Origin: DATILI01 sp035476635
GTDB lineage: Bacteria; Pseudomonadota; Gammaproteobacteria; Burkholderiales; Burkholderiaceae_C
Length of the DNA stretch: 39,462 nucleotides
NCBI GenBank assembly: GCA_035476635.1
Contig: DATILI010000049.1
Coordinates: 1 to 39,462, forward strand
Reading direction: 5' to 3'
In this document: positions 1-7,875 of the stretch, one piece after another
Layout of the letters: each line of letters opens with the position of its first letter
Position numbering within the stretch: position 1 is the stretch's first letter
The notes under the pieces: generated by a model
Told to the model about the DNA's origin: nothing
Seen by the model: the letters and a program-made list of their open reading frames with translations, nothing else
Database searches by the model: none
Made by a program: the position numbers and the translations under genes

Positions 1-377
1 CGGTACACGCCTTTGAAGATGGTCCGCGGTGACGGAATGGCGTGAAAGTAGAGGTAGTCGAAGATGGCTTGCGGGTCAATCTCGGCATTGGCGGGAACCA
101 GTTCGTCCGCGCGTGCCGCGAAGTGCAACTGCCCGTCGGCGATCCGGTAGCACAGGCTGCGCGTGGCAAAGCGGTCCACTGCGAGGAAGGTACGCCCTGA
201 GGGCTGGCGCAGGCCGACTGCGAAATCACCGCTCACCGAAACCGCCGCGAGAGCGGCGTCCTTGGCGCAAGCTTCCTGCCAGGCTGCCAAAGGGCCGGCG
301 GTGCGGGCCAGTTCCGCGAGCCGCGGATCTGCAAAACGAGGCGTTCCTGAAGCGAGAAAGGGATCAATTGCAGACAT
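1..377 (-). CDS. Asparagine-synthase-like protein, 5' part only (gene runs off the left edge)
   Basis: About 125 N-terminal residues are visible from the ATG at 377. The segment around GDFAVGLRQPSG, LAVDRFATRSLCYR and FAARADEL, followed by DPQAIFDYLYFHAIPSP, matches the second half of the class-II glutaminase-like domain of asparagine synthetases and its run-in to the synthetase domain. The protein does not begin with the Met-Cys needed for a working glutaminase, so this N-terminal domain probably does not hydrolyse glutamine. Asparagine-synthase-like proteins are regular members of exosortase A polysaccharide loci, where they are thought to amidate a sugar or acyl substituent; that role is inference. 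The gene starts 39 bp after the polymerase gene on the same strand, so the two are likely co-transcribed. The ATP-binding synthetase domain lies outside the window and could not be inspected. Confidence 0.7.
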   Translation of the reverse strand, partial: MSAIDPFLASGTPRFADPRLAELARTAGPLAAWQEACAKDAALAAVSVSGDFAVGLRQPSGRTFLAVDRFATRSLCYRIADGQLHFAARADELVPANAEIDPQAIFDYLYFHAIPSPRTIFKGVY

Positions 378-416
378 ACGTTCGTGTAGTTGTTTTCAAC
401 GGAGAGCGGGCTCTCT

Positions 417-3400
417 TCAACCTGGCGGCCTTGCCATGCGTTGCACCGCCCCCGGATTATGCGCGGTGGAGTTCAGTTCCCGCGTGCTGCGCGGGTGAAC
501 ATACTCGCGCTTGGGCTGCAAGCTTTGCCCGTTCGCCTGGCCGGGGTCGACGGCTTTTCCGGCCAGGCGCGAGCCGCGTTTGAGCCGGTAGTCGGCCTGC
601 GCCAAGGATTCGAACTCGTCGCGGCTCGCCTCGAAGTTGCTGTCGGGCCTGCTGGACCCATTGCGATCGAACACGCCATTGCCCACCAGAAGGTTGTTGC
701 TCGCCTGAACGGCCTGCGCGCCGGGCATGACACGCAGGAATGCTCCGCCGCTCGCCCGGTTGTCGATCAGTGTGTTGTTCACCAGGTAGATCGCATTGGC
801 GGGCCACTTGTAGCCCTCGGCGCCGAACGAGATCACGTTCGGGTTTTCCGTGAGCGCGCCCTGCTCGATGATGTTGCCGATGACATAGGCAACGCCACCA
901 TTGGGAAATTCGAGCTCGTAGCTGGCGCTGCCGCCGGTCTCGTCGGTGAGCCGGTTGTAGAGGATGTGGTTGAGCGCCGCGCGGCTCTTGAGCAGGTGCC
1001 CGGTGCGCGCGTGGTGGATGTAGCTGCCCTGCACCGACAGGCGCGCGATCTGCCCGACGTAGAGGTTGTGGTTGTGGCCGTCCGGCCGGCTGTTGTAGGC
1101 AAATTCGCTGTTTTCCACTTCCAGCACCGACTCAGGGTCGTTGCCGGTCAGAAGCCCCATTTCGTTGTACCTGAAGGAGCAGTCGCGCACGCGCAGCGAG
1201 CCCTTGTCAAAGCGGATGCCGGCGCCGTTGCGGCTGGGAACGGACGCGCCTTCGAAGTCAAAGCCCTGGACATCGAAGTTGGCTGCGCGAATCACCCAGA
1301 TGCCCTTGCCCTCGGCTGCCGCTCCCTGTGCCAGCAGGCGCACCCGCCCGCCGACCGCGCGCAGCGTCAGGTTGTCTTTGGTCCAGACTGCGACATCCGC
1401 GATGTACTCGCCCGCATCGACTTCGATGGTGTCGCCCGGTTGTGCCAAGCTTGCGGCCTGTGCGATGGTCTTCACAGCGCGGCCAGGACCGACGCGCAGC
1501 ATGCCGCCCGCCTGCGCGGAGTCGCCCAATGTGGCCAGGCCGATGGCGACGACAGCCGCCAGCAGCACCGCCGGCGCTGACTTCGCCTTGTGCCCGTTTG
1601 CACTACCGCTGCCACCACTGTGGCCAGCGCGCGGCGTGCGAATCGTGAGGGCCAGCAAAAGCAGGAAATAGAACACGAAGGCAACCCGGGGCACGTCGAG
1701 CAGGCTGTCGAACAGGCCGACCACCAGGAAGCCGGCCAATGCCCCGGCCAATGGCGGCGCCAGCGGATGCTCGCGCGCGCGGCCCAGGCACACGCGCCAC
1801 ATCGCGCCCGCGCACAGGCTCAGCCAGAGGACGAGGCCCGCCACGCCCTGGTCGAACAGCACGTTCATGAAGACGCTCTTGATGTGCCAGGGCATGTGGT
1901 GCCGGTCGCTCGAAAAGAACCAGCGGGCCATGCCATCCGCGAAATCGCCGTTGGCCAGCAACTGCCGGCCATGCGCGTCGGTCAGCGTCACGTTGTCGAT
2001 ATCGGCCCGCCCGCTGCGCGTGTACATGGCCATCGAGAACATCAGGAGCTTGGGCGCGTACCAGTCCCCATGGCCCACGCCCTTGCCCTCAAGCTCCACC
2101 TGTACCCGCTGCCACTCCCCCGGCTGGGGCTTGGCGCTGACCTGCCGGATGAGGCAACCCGCGTTGTACAGCAGGTGCTTCTCGCACACCTCGAAGTGCA
2201 GGCTGATCGGGCCGTCGGCACGCACGTCGGCGGTCACCTTGACCGGTGCCACTGGCGTATCAATGCGCTGGGACATGCGCAGGATTTCACCCCAGCCGGT
2301 CGTGTGCTGGCCGGCGCTCATGGTGAGATGGCTATTGCGGTCGCCCGAGACGAGCCGGTAGTCGCCCGGATGTTCGGCCGTTGTCGGTGAAAAGAAATAG
2401 GTGGAAGGAAAACGGCCCAGGCCTTTGCCGAGTGCCCAGTCGCCCGGCGTGAGCAGGGCGGCCAGGCCCTGGCGCCAATGCTCGATGCGCCCGTCGAAGT
2501 CCTTGCCGCCGGTTGAAAAGCGCCCTGTCATGTAGGCGCCGCCGCCGAACACTCCGACGATGCCGGCCACCATGGCCATGGTGCCAAACACCATGCCAAG
2601 CCACCGCAAATCGCCCGGCCATGCAGGCTTGCCCGGCTTGGCGGCAAGGGCCGCAAAGAACAGGACACCGGCGACCACCGGGAGCGCATCCGCCAGGCCC
2701 TGCGAACCGCCCCAGTGGTGTGCCACCAGGGCCACGCCGGTCACGACAGCGAGGAAGCCAGCCAGCGCGAGCGGTGCGACCATGCCGCGCCGCTTTTTCG
2801 CCGCCATGCGCCGGCGCACTTCATAGAAGGCCACCGCCGTGGCCGCAATGGCAAAGGTATAGACGAGATAGGCCCCCTTGGGTATGAGCCATGCACCCAC
2901 CATGGCGGCAGCGGCAAATACCGCGCCCAGCAGCAGCCCGCCCAGCCAATCGCCGATGCGAAAGCGCTGCAGCATCGGCGGCGCCATCAGCACCAGGGCC
3001 ATGGCACCCATCAAGGCCAGCATGCCGCGGTAGCCGCTGCTGGGAAACATCCAGGCCGTGCCGGCGCTGAAAGCCGCCAGCAGCAAGAGCGCCGGGAAGA
3101 TGGCATGGGCCAGGCCGCCGTCATCCGTACTCGATGGACCGTGCGGGTTGGCTTGTGCGGTGCGCCGGCGGTTGACAGCCTGCAGTCCGAGCATCAGACC
3201 GACCCCGATCGGCACCGCGAGGTAGACGCCGCGCGAGAACGTGGTGAGGCTGGCATAGGCGCCAACCGCGGCAATCGCCGCTGCGACGGCCCAGCGGGCA
3301 GGAACCCGGTCCGTAACCAGCGTGTAGATGGCAAAGGGCACCGTCATGGCGAGAAAGCCGTCCAGGGCGGCGCCGCCCACATGCATCTCCCAGAACAGCG

Positions 3401-4112
3401 CGGTGGTGCGGTAATCGGCGGAGAAATTCAGGATGTCGGTGAAAGCTGCGCGTTCCCAGGTGGCCGCCAGCGAAGCACCGGCCAGGCCAAGCATGAGACC
3501 CAGGACCAGGCGCGACGCCGCAGCTTCCGGTGCGTGCTCCGCGGCACTGCGCCACAAAGGGAGCAAGAGCAAGGCGAGAAACAAGGGCTTGGCCAGGCGC
3601 AAACTGTTCATCGGTTCGTGGTAGCCCTGGAACCAGCCAAAGGAAAACCCGCCCGCATCGGCGATTCCGCGCCCCATCGCAATCAGGGTGGAAAGCGCGA
3701 ACAGCGCCACGACGAACCAGACGAGCGCGTTGGGCCGGCCCGCGCGCGCTGGCATGGTTTGGGCGCTTGCGTCGACGGGCCGCCATGCAAGGCGCGCGTA
3801 GCCGCCGGCGGCCGCGGCCAGGACCAGCAGGTCAAGCTCTTCCAGGGTGATCCAGCCGGTCCAGGGCGCCAGGCCAATCACGGGCAGCAAGGCCGGCACA
3901 GCCACCAGCCAACTGGCAGGCCAGGCGAAGAAGAGGGCGCCGCACACCATGAAGACACCGCCCATGAGTGGCGGCATCAATGGGTAGTGCACGGACAGCG
4001 CCAGCCCCGCGGCGGTGGCCAGCAGTGCCAGCAAGACGGCGGCGAAGGACACGCGCGCAACGCCGCGCCTTCTGGAGCGTGCGGAAGAGTGTTGTCCAGC
4101 CAAGGTGCTCAT
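417..4112 (-). CDS. O-antigen polymerase/ligase-like membrane protein fused to a C-terminal parallel beta-helix domain
   Basis: This 1231-aa protein reads as three parts. Residues about 20-570 are a multi-span membrane region of Wzy/WaaL (O-antigen ligase family) type, with the loop segment DGRIEHWRQGLAALL and GKGLGRFP before a periplasmic stretch. Residues about 575-745 form a soluble insertion with a carbohydrate-binding-module flavour (LANGDFADGMARW, DIDNVTLTD). More membrane helices follow at about 755-830. Residues about 840-862 look like an internal signal peptide or last helix (AVVAIGLATLGDSAQAGG). Residues about 868-1231 form a right-handed beta-helix like that of pectate lyases (VKTIAQAASLAQPGDTIEV, then repeated N-rich turns such as YNRLTDETGG and LVNNTLIDN). 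The polymerase part would join repeat units in the periplasm; the helix may bind, cleave or epimerise the chain. Normal O-antigen ligase-family proteins are about 400-500 aa. The start is ATG at 4112 with only a weak ribosome site. Confidence 0.8.
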   Translation of the reverse strand: MSTLAGQHSSARSRRRGVARVSFAAVLLALLATAAGLALSVHYPLMPPLMGGVFMVCGALFFAWPASWLVAVPALLPVIGLAPWTGWITLEELDLLVLAAAAGGYARLAWRPVDASAQTMPARAGRPNALVWFVVALFALSTLIAMGRGIADAGGFSFGWFQGYHEPMNSLRLAKPLFLALLLLPLWRSAAEHAPEAAASRLVLGLMLGLAGASLAATWERAAFTDILNFSADYRTTALFWEMHVGGAALDGFLAMTVPFAIYTLVTDRVPARWAVAAAIAAVGAYASLTTFSRGVYLAVPIGVGLMLGLQAVNRRRTAQANPHGPSSTDDGGLAHAIFPALLLLAAFSAGTAWMFPSSGYRGMLALMGAMALVLMAPPMLQRFRIGDWLGGLLLGAVFAAAAMVGAWLIPKGAYLVYTFAIAATAVAFYEVRRRMAAKKRRGMVAPLALAGFLAVVTGVALVAHHWGGSQGLADALPVVAGVLFFAALAAKPGKPAWPGDLRWLGMVFGTMAMVAGIVGVFGGGAYMTGRFSTGGKDFDGRIEHWRQGLAALLTPGDWALGKGLGRFPSTYFFSPTTAEHPGDYRLVSGDRNSHLTMSAGQHTTGWGEILRMSQRIDTPVAPVKVTADVRADGPISLHFEVCEKHLLYNAGCLIRQVSAKPQPGEWQRVQVELEGKGVGHGDWYAPKLLMFSMAMYTRSGRADIDNVTLTDAHGRQLLANGDFADGMARWFFSSDRHHMPWHIKSVFMNVLFDQGVAGLVLWLSLCAGAMWRVCLGRAREHPLAPPLAGALAGFLVVGLFDSLLDVPRVAFVFYFLLLLALTIRTPRAGHSGGSGSANGHKAKSAPAVLLAAVVAIGLATLGDSAQAGGMLRVGPGRAVKTIAQAASLAQPGDTIEVDAGEYIADVAVWTKDNLTLRAVGGRVRLLAQGAAAEGKGIWVIRAANFDVQGFDFEGASVPSRNGAGIRFDKGSLRVRDCSFRYNEMGLLTGNDPESVLEVENSEFAYNSRPDGHNHNLYVGQIARLSVQGSYIHHARTGHLLKSRAALNHILYNRLTDETGGSASYELEFPNGGVAYVIGNIIEQGALTENPNVISFGAEGYKWPANAIYLVNNTLIDNRASGGAFLRVMPGAQAVQASNNLLVGNGVFDRNGSSRPDSNFEASRDEFESLAQADYRLKRGSRLAGKAVDPGQANGQSLQPKREYVHPRSTRELNSTAHNPGAVQRMARPPG

Positions 4113-4182
4113 AAAATGCTTTCAAGGGCCGGACGCGCCGGGCCCCAAGTCCGATCGAGCAGGCACGTTGTTGTTCGACCCG

Positions 4183-4198
4183 TGCCATGACAATGCCA
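4183..4198 (-). promoter_or_regulatory. Possible sigma-54 promoter for the polymerase/beta-helix gene
   Basis: Read on the minus strand this is TGGCATTGTCATGGCA. The invariant GG and GC pairs are separated by the required 10 nt, and TGGCA matches the -24 element, but the -12 element is TGGCA instead of TTGCA. The predicted transcript start is near 4172, about 60 nt before the ATG at 4112. It is believable because PrsR, a sigma-54 activator, is encoded in the same locus, but the match is only moderate and could be chance. Confidence 0.3.
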
Positions 4199-4308
4199 CC
4201 AGTCTTCGATTCTAGAGGCCTGCTGCAGGCCGGATTTGCCCGTAAGATCGGCCGGCCGAACATTCATGCAGGGCGCTTGGGCCCAATCAGCGCACCGTCG
4301 GAGCCAGC

Positions 4309-5565
4309 TTGAAACGAGTATTGATGATTGCCTACCACTTCCCCCCGTTGGCGGGAAGCAGCGGTATCCAGCGCACGCTGCGCTTTGTGCAGCATTTGCC
4401 GGCGCTGGGCTGGGAGCCCCTGGTGCTGAGCGCCGACCCCCGGGCTTATGAAAAAACCAGTGACGACCTGATGGGCGACATTCCCCCGGGCACCAAAGTG
4501 CGCCGTGCCTTTGCGCTGGACACCGCCCGGCACCTGCAAATCAAGGGGCGCTACTTTGGCTGGATGGCCAGGCCGGACCGCTGGGTGAGCTGGAAACTGG
4601 CCGCCGTGCGCGAAGGGATGCGGTTGATTGCGCAGTTCAAGCCCGATGCCATCTGGTCGACCTATCCGATTGCGACCGCGCACCTGATCGGCTCGGAACT
4701 GCAGCGGCGCAGCGGCTTGCCCTGGATCGCGGATTTTCGCGATCCCATGGCGCAGGAGGACTACCCCGCGGACCCCAAGACCTGGCAGAGCTACAAGAAC
4801 ATTGAACAGGATGCGCTCATGCGGGCGCGCTATTCAGTCTTCACGACGCCTGGCGCAGCCCAGATCTATCGCGAGCGCTATCCCGAGGCTGCCGCCCGGG
4901 TGGTGGTGCTGGAAAACGGCTTCGATGAAGAAAGCTTTGCGCAGCCGGCAGGCAGCAGGAGCAGCGGCATCAACGGTAACGCGCCCAAGGCCAGCGGCCA
5001 ACCGCTGATCTTGCTGCACAGCGGTATCGTCTACCCTTCCGAGCGCGACCCGACGCAGCTATTCGTGGCGCTCAGGCGATTGCGCGAGGCTGGAAAACTC
5101 TCCGCGGCCGATGTTCGCATCCGCTTTCGTGCCTCGGTGCACGACAAGCTGCTGCAAGCGCTGGCCGACGAGCACGGCGTGCCGGACTTGATCGAGCTGT
5201 GTCCGGCCGTGCCTTACCGCGAAGCGCTGGCCGAGATGCTGCAAGTGGACGCATTGCTGGTGATGCAAGCGGCCAACTGCAATGCGCAGATACCGGCCAA
5301 GATCTATGAGTACCTGCGGGCCGGGCGGCCGATCATCGGGCTGACCGATCCCATCGGCGATACCGCCGGGGTGCTGCGAGGTGCCGGTCTGGATGGCATC
5401 GCGCCGCTTGACTCCGCGGACGCAATCGAGGCCATGCTGCCTGCGTTTCTCACGGCGGTGCGGGCTGGACGGGCTCCCGTGCCGCACGCGGATGCGGTCC
5501 ACCGGGCCTCGCGCCGGGGACGCTCGGAATCGCTGGCCCAGTTGCTCGGTACCGCAACGGGCTAG
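4309..5565 (+). CDS. GT4-like glycosyltransferase
   Basis: This 418-aa protein has the N-terminal fold of retaining GT-B glycosyltransferases: a first strand plus glycine loop (MKRVLMIAYHFPPLAGSSG), then DAIWSTYPIATAHLIG and WIADFRDPM, which are typical of family 4-like enzymes in exosortase loci. The second domain carries LILLHSGIVYPSERDP and a nucleotide-sugar binding part near NAQIPAKIYEYLRAGRPIIGL. It probably adds one sugar to the lipid-linked repeat unit on the cytoplasmic side of the membrane. The start is a TTG codon preceded by GGAG at 4299-4302; an ATG exists five codons later but would cut into the first beta strand. It is transcribed away from the polymerase gene and converges on the methyltransferase gene, leaving 22 bp between stops. 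Confidence 0.85.
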   Translation: MKRVLMIAYHFPPLAGSSGIQRTLRFVQHLPALGWEPLVLSADPRAYEKTSDDLMGDIPPGTKVRRAFALDTARHLQIKGRYFGWMARPDRWVSWKLAAVREGMRLIAQFKPDAIWSTYPIATAHLIGSELQRRSGLPWIADFRDPMAQEDYPADPKTWQSYKNIEQDALMRARYSVFTTPGAAQIYRERYPEAAARVVVLENGFDEESFAQPAGSRSSGINGNAPKASGQPLILLHSGIVYPSERDPTQLFVALRRLREAGKLSAADVRIRFRASVHDKLLQALADEHGVPDLIELCPAVPYREALAEMLQVDALLVMQAANCNAQIPAKIYEYLRAGRPIIGLTDPIGDTAGVLRGAGLDGIAPLDSADAIEAMLPAFLTAVRAGRAPVPHADAVHRASRRGRSESLAQLLGTATG

Positions 5566-5587
5566 ATCCATCGCTGCGGGCTTTGCT

Positions 5588-6346
5588 TCAATGGGTGCGC
5601 GAGCGCTTTTTCAGAAGCATATGAATCCAGTTCGCGTGCGGCTTGATGAAGGGTTTCTGCACGCTCCTCGTCAGGAAAGCCAGCCGCGTGAACACCTTTT
5701 GCCAGAGGTGCCGTTCAGGCGGGGGCTGCAGCGTTGAGCCGCAATGCGTGCAGGGCTCGTCCTGCGAATAGGTTCCATAGGGATTGCCTGCGAGATCCAT
5801 CAACGCGGACGAGACGAAATTGGTGTCTGCGTCGCTGGAGCCGACGAAGGTTGTCTTGACGACGTCGAAATCGGGGAAGAGCTTCTTGAGGCGCAATTCG
5901 TCGAATCTGTTCACATGCCCCCAGGGCGGATTGGCATGGCCGCAACTACGGCATGTGGTGCGCCCGAAGCGGATGTCCTGCTTGTACGGAACGCCGACAA
6001 GAATGTACCTTTTGGCAACGCGTCCCAGTTCGGAGCACGCTGAATGCAGCTCGCGGCCGGGAATGTGTTCGAGGACCTCCGAGCACAGCACCAGGTCAAA
6101 GGACGCATCGGAAAAACTGAGCGCCGTGACATCTCCCTGCACGCAGCGAATGCGTTCGTGTTCGATGCGAGGTTCTTCCAGGTCCAGCGCGGTCACCCAG
6201 GCGCTATGCCTGGTCAGTTGCCGGGAGATGAACCCATCGCGCGCGCCCACATCCAGCGCGAATTCCACGGGCTTGGGCACCAGCGCCATCAGGTCTTTGA
6301 CCCGCGCGCGTTCCGGCGCGCTTCTTCGATATTCGATCAGGTCCAT
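5588..6346 (-). CDS. Class I SAM-dependent methyltransferase with two CxxC pairs
   Basis: The protein (252 aa) has a Rossmann methyltransferase core: ALDVGARDGFISRQL (about 30-44) is the SAM-binding loop, ALDLEEP the acidic strand, and DLVLCSEVLEHIP (about 84-96) the motif of methyltransferase family 11-like enzymes. After the core, C132/C135 (CRSCGH) and C199/C202 (CTHCGS) form two CxxC pairs that could bind one zinc ion. It is probably a sugar or lipid-linked-glycan methyltransferase acting on the exopolysaccharide or its precursor; the substrate is unknown. It is the last gene of the long minus-strand operon and starts 23 bp after the beta-propeller lipoprotein gene. Confidence 0.8.
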   Translation of the reverse strand: MDLIEYRRSAPERARVKDLMALVPKPVEFALDVGARDGFISRQLTRHSAWVTALDLEEPRIEHERIRCVQGDVTALSFSDASFDLVLCSEVLEHIPGRELHSACSELGRVAKRYILVGVPYKQDIRFGRTTCRSCGHANPPWGHVNRFDELRLKKLFPDFDVVKTTFVGSSDADTNFVSSALMDLAGNPYGTYSQDEPCTHCGSTLQPPPERHLWQKVFTRLAFLTRSVQKPFIKPHANWIHMLLKKRSRTH

Positions 6347-6369
6347 ACTCGCTCTCCCTTCTCAATTCA

Positions 6370-7713
6370 TCAGGTGCCCAGCGGACGCCAGACTTGCATC
6401 ACGCCATCGCGCGTTGCACCGTCTTCGCACACGGCCGAATAGCGCGGCCCGTCGCTCCACGCGAAGCTGCGCAGCGCCGGCACATAGCGCCAGCGCGACA
6501 ATGCAATCTCGCCACCGCTACCGGTGCCGGACGCAATCCAGGCGGGCGCCGCGCCGGTGAAGGTTTCTTCACCCCAGCTCCAGGTGCACGAGGAGAAATC
6601 GAGGCTGCTGGGTGCAAGCACCGAAACGGCCGCTCGCGCCCGGGCTTCGTAGAAGTAGAACTTTCGCGTGATGGGGCACCAGTCCGCGCCAAAGCCGGCA
6701 CCAAGCATCGTTTTCGCGGGAATGGCGTTGCTGGCAACCGCAACCGGCGCACCGGAGCTCATGTTGAGCACCACGGCCTTGAATTGCGTCTGCCCGAAGT
6801 CGCACCAGAACCCCATGGCCATGTCGGCTTCCGGCACATAGACAAACCGGTCGTACCAGCCGCCGAACCATCGGCTGTTGACGGTCTTTATCGTGCGGGG
6901 GTGCGCTTCGTTGTAGTCCATCCACCGGTAGTCGTGGGCACCCGCGCCGCCCCACCAGATGCGCCCACGCTTGGTGTCTTCAATGGTGCCGGAATAGGGT
7001 GCGGTGAATCCCCCCGCCTTCCCGGCGGAAAACCGCGTCCACTGGCCGGATGCCAGGTCGACGGCGTGGGGTACGTTGCCGCCCGGCCCGGACACCAGCG
7101 CCGGCAGAATCCAGGCTCCCTTGGCGCCTACGCCGGATTTGCCCGGAGGCACATAGGACGGGTAGTTGTAGGTGTGCAGGCCCGGCACGATGTAGCTGCC
7201 CTCGTGCTGGAAGTCCGACCAGGTCGAATCCAGCGCATAGGGCGCGCTTGGCAGGGTGGGGCCGATGCGCGACCAAAGCCGGGTGGAGAAATCGAAGAGG
7301 TAGAGGCTGTGGTCGTCGCCGCCGCCATGGCCGCCCCCCCAGTAGATGACCGCCCCGTGGCTGGAGTACTCGCGCGCAAACGCACCGCCGCACCAGTTGC
7401 GCCAGGGCGCTGCCTGTTTGCCGGAGCCGGAGTACCAGCACGATGTTGCCGCACAGGGGTTGAGCGGAGAGAGATTGTTGAGGCTGATATTGGCCACCTG
7501 GCCTGGGCTTGGCACCCATGCAGGCAGGTCGGTCGCGGGCGTGGCAGCGGAGGGGAGCCCTGGGCTTGGTGCCGGGGTGGGGCTGGGCGCTTGGGCGGCG
7601 CTGGCATCGCCAGCGCCCCCGCCACCGCATGCGGCCAGGTATGTACTCCCGAACAAGGCACTGAGGCCAGCAACAAACCTGCGACGGGGAGGGGCACTGC
7701 GCGGCATAGGCAT
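6370..7713 (-). CDS. Tat-type lipoprotein with kelch/beta-propeller-like repeats, function unknown
   Basis: The N-terminus RRRFVAGLSALFG, then the lipobox YLAAC with C29 and a run of glycines, indicates export (probably through the Tat route) and lipid anchoring. A Pro/Ala-rich linker (about 40-60) leads to the body of this 447-aa protein. That body has repeated strand-turn units of the type HGAVIYWGGGHGG, SLYLFDFSTRLWSRIGP, IWWGGAGAHDYRWM and YAVDLASGQW-like stretches, resembling kelch or galactose-oxidase-type propellers. No catalytic residues could be assigned. Genes of this kind sit in polysaccharide loci and may act on, or bind, the polymer outside the cytoplasmic membrane (inference). 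It lies between the flippase and methyltransferase genes on the same strand, with a 162-bp gap upstream. An alternative ATG lies two codons downstream. Confidence 0.6.
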   Translation of the reverse strand: MPMPRSAPPRRRFVAGLSALFGSTYLAACGGGGAGDASAAQAPSPTPAPSPGLPSAATPATDLPAWVPSPGQVANISLNNLSPLNPCAATSCWYSGSGKQAAPWRNWCGGAFAREYSSHGAVIYWGGGHGGGDDHSLYLFDFSTRLWSRIGPTLPSAPYALDSTWSDFQHEGSYIVPGLHTYNYPSYVPPGKSGVGAKGAWILPALVSGPGGNVPHAVDLASGQWTRFSAGKAGGFTAPYSGTIEDTKRGRIWWGGAGAHDYRWMDYNEAHPRTIKTVNSRWFGGWYDRFVYVPEADMAMGFWCDFGQTQFKAVVLNMSSGAPVAVASNAIPAKTMLGAGFGADWCPITRKFYFYEARARAAVSVLAPSSLDFSSCTWSWGEETFTGAAPAWIASGTGSGGEIALSRWRYVPALRSFAWSDGPRYSAVCEDGATRDGVMQVWRPLGT

Positions 7714-7875
7714 CCTGGGGAAAAAGCGAATGCTAGCTGGTTTTCATGCTTTTGCCGCCTCCAGGCAAGGGCGCTCCAGACCCTGCGCCAACATGACTCC
7801 CGGGGGGAGCGGCGCTTCCAAAACCCCGATTGCGTTTCAATGTTTCAGTAGTAAACAGTTGTGCGGCCGCAGACC

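Noticed and set aside
2715..4190. Plus-strand open frame of 491 codons opposite the polymerase gene
   Set aside because: Low-complexity composition (Q, H, R, G), no motifs, and it covers the membrane helices of the real gene on the other strand.
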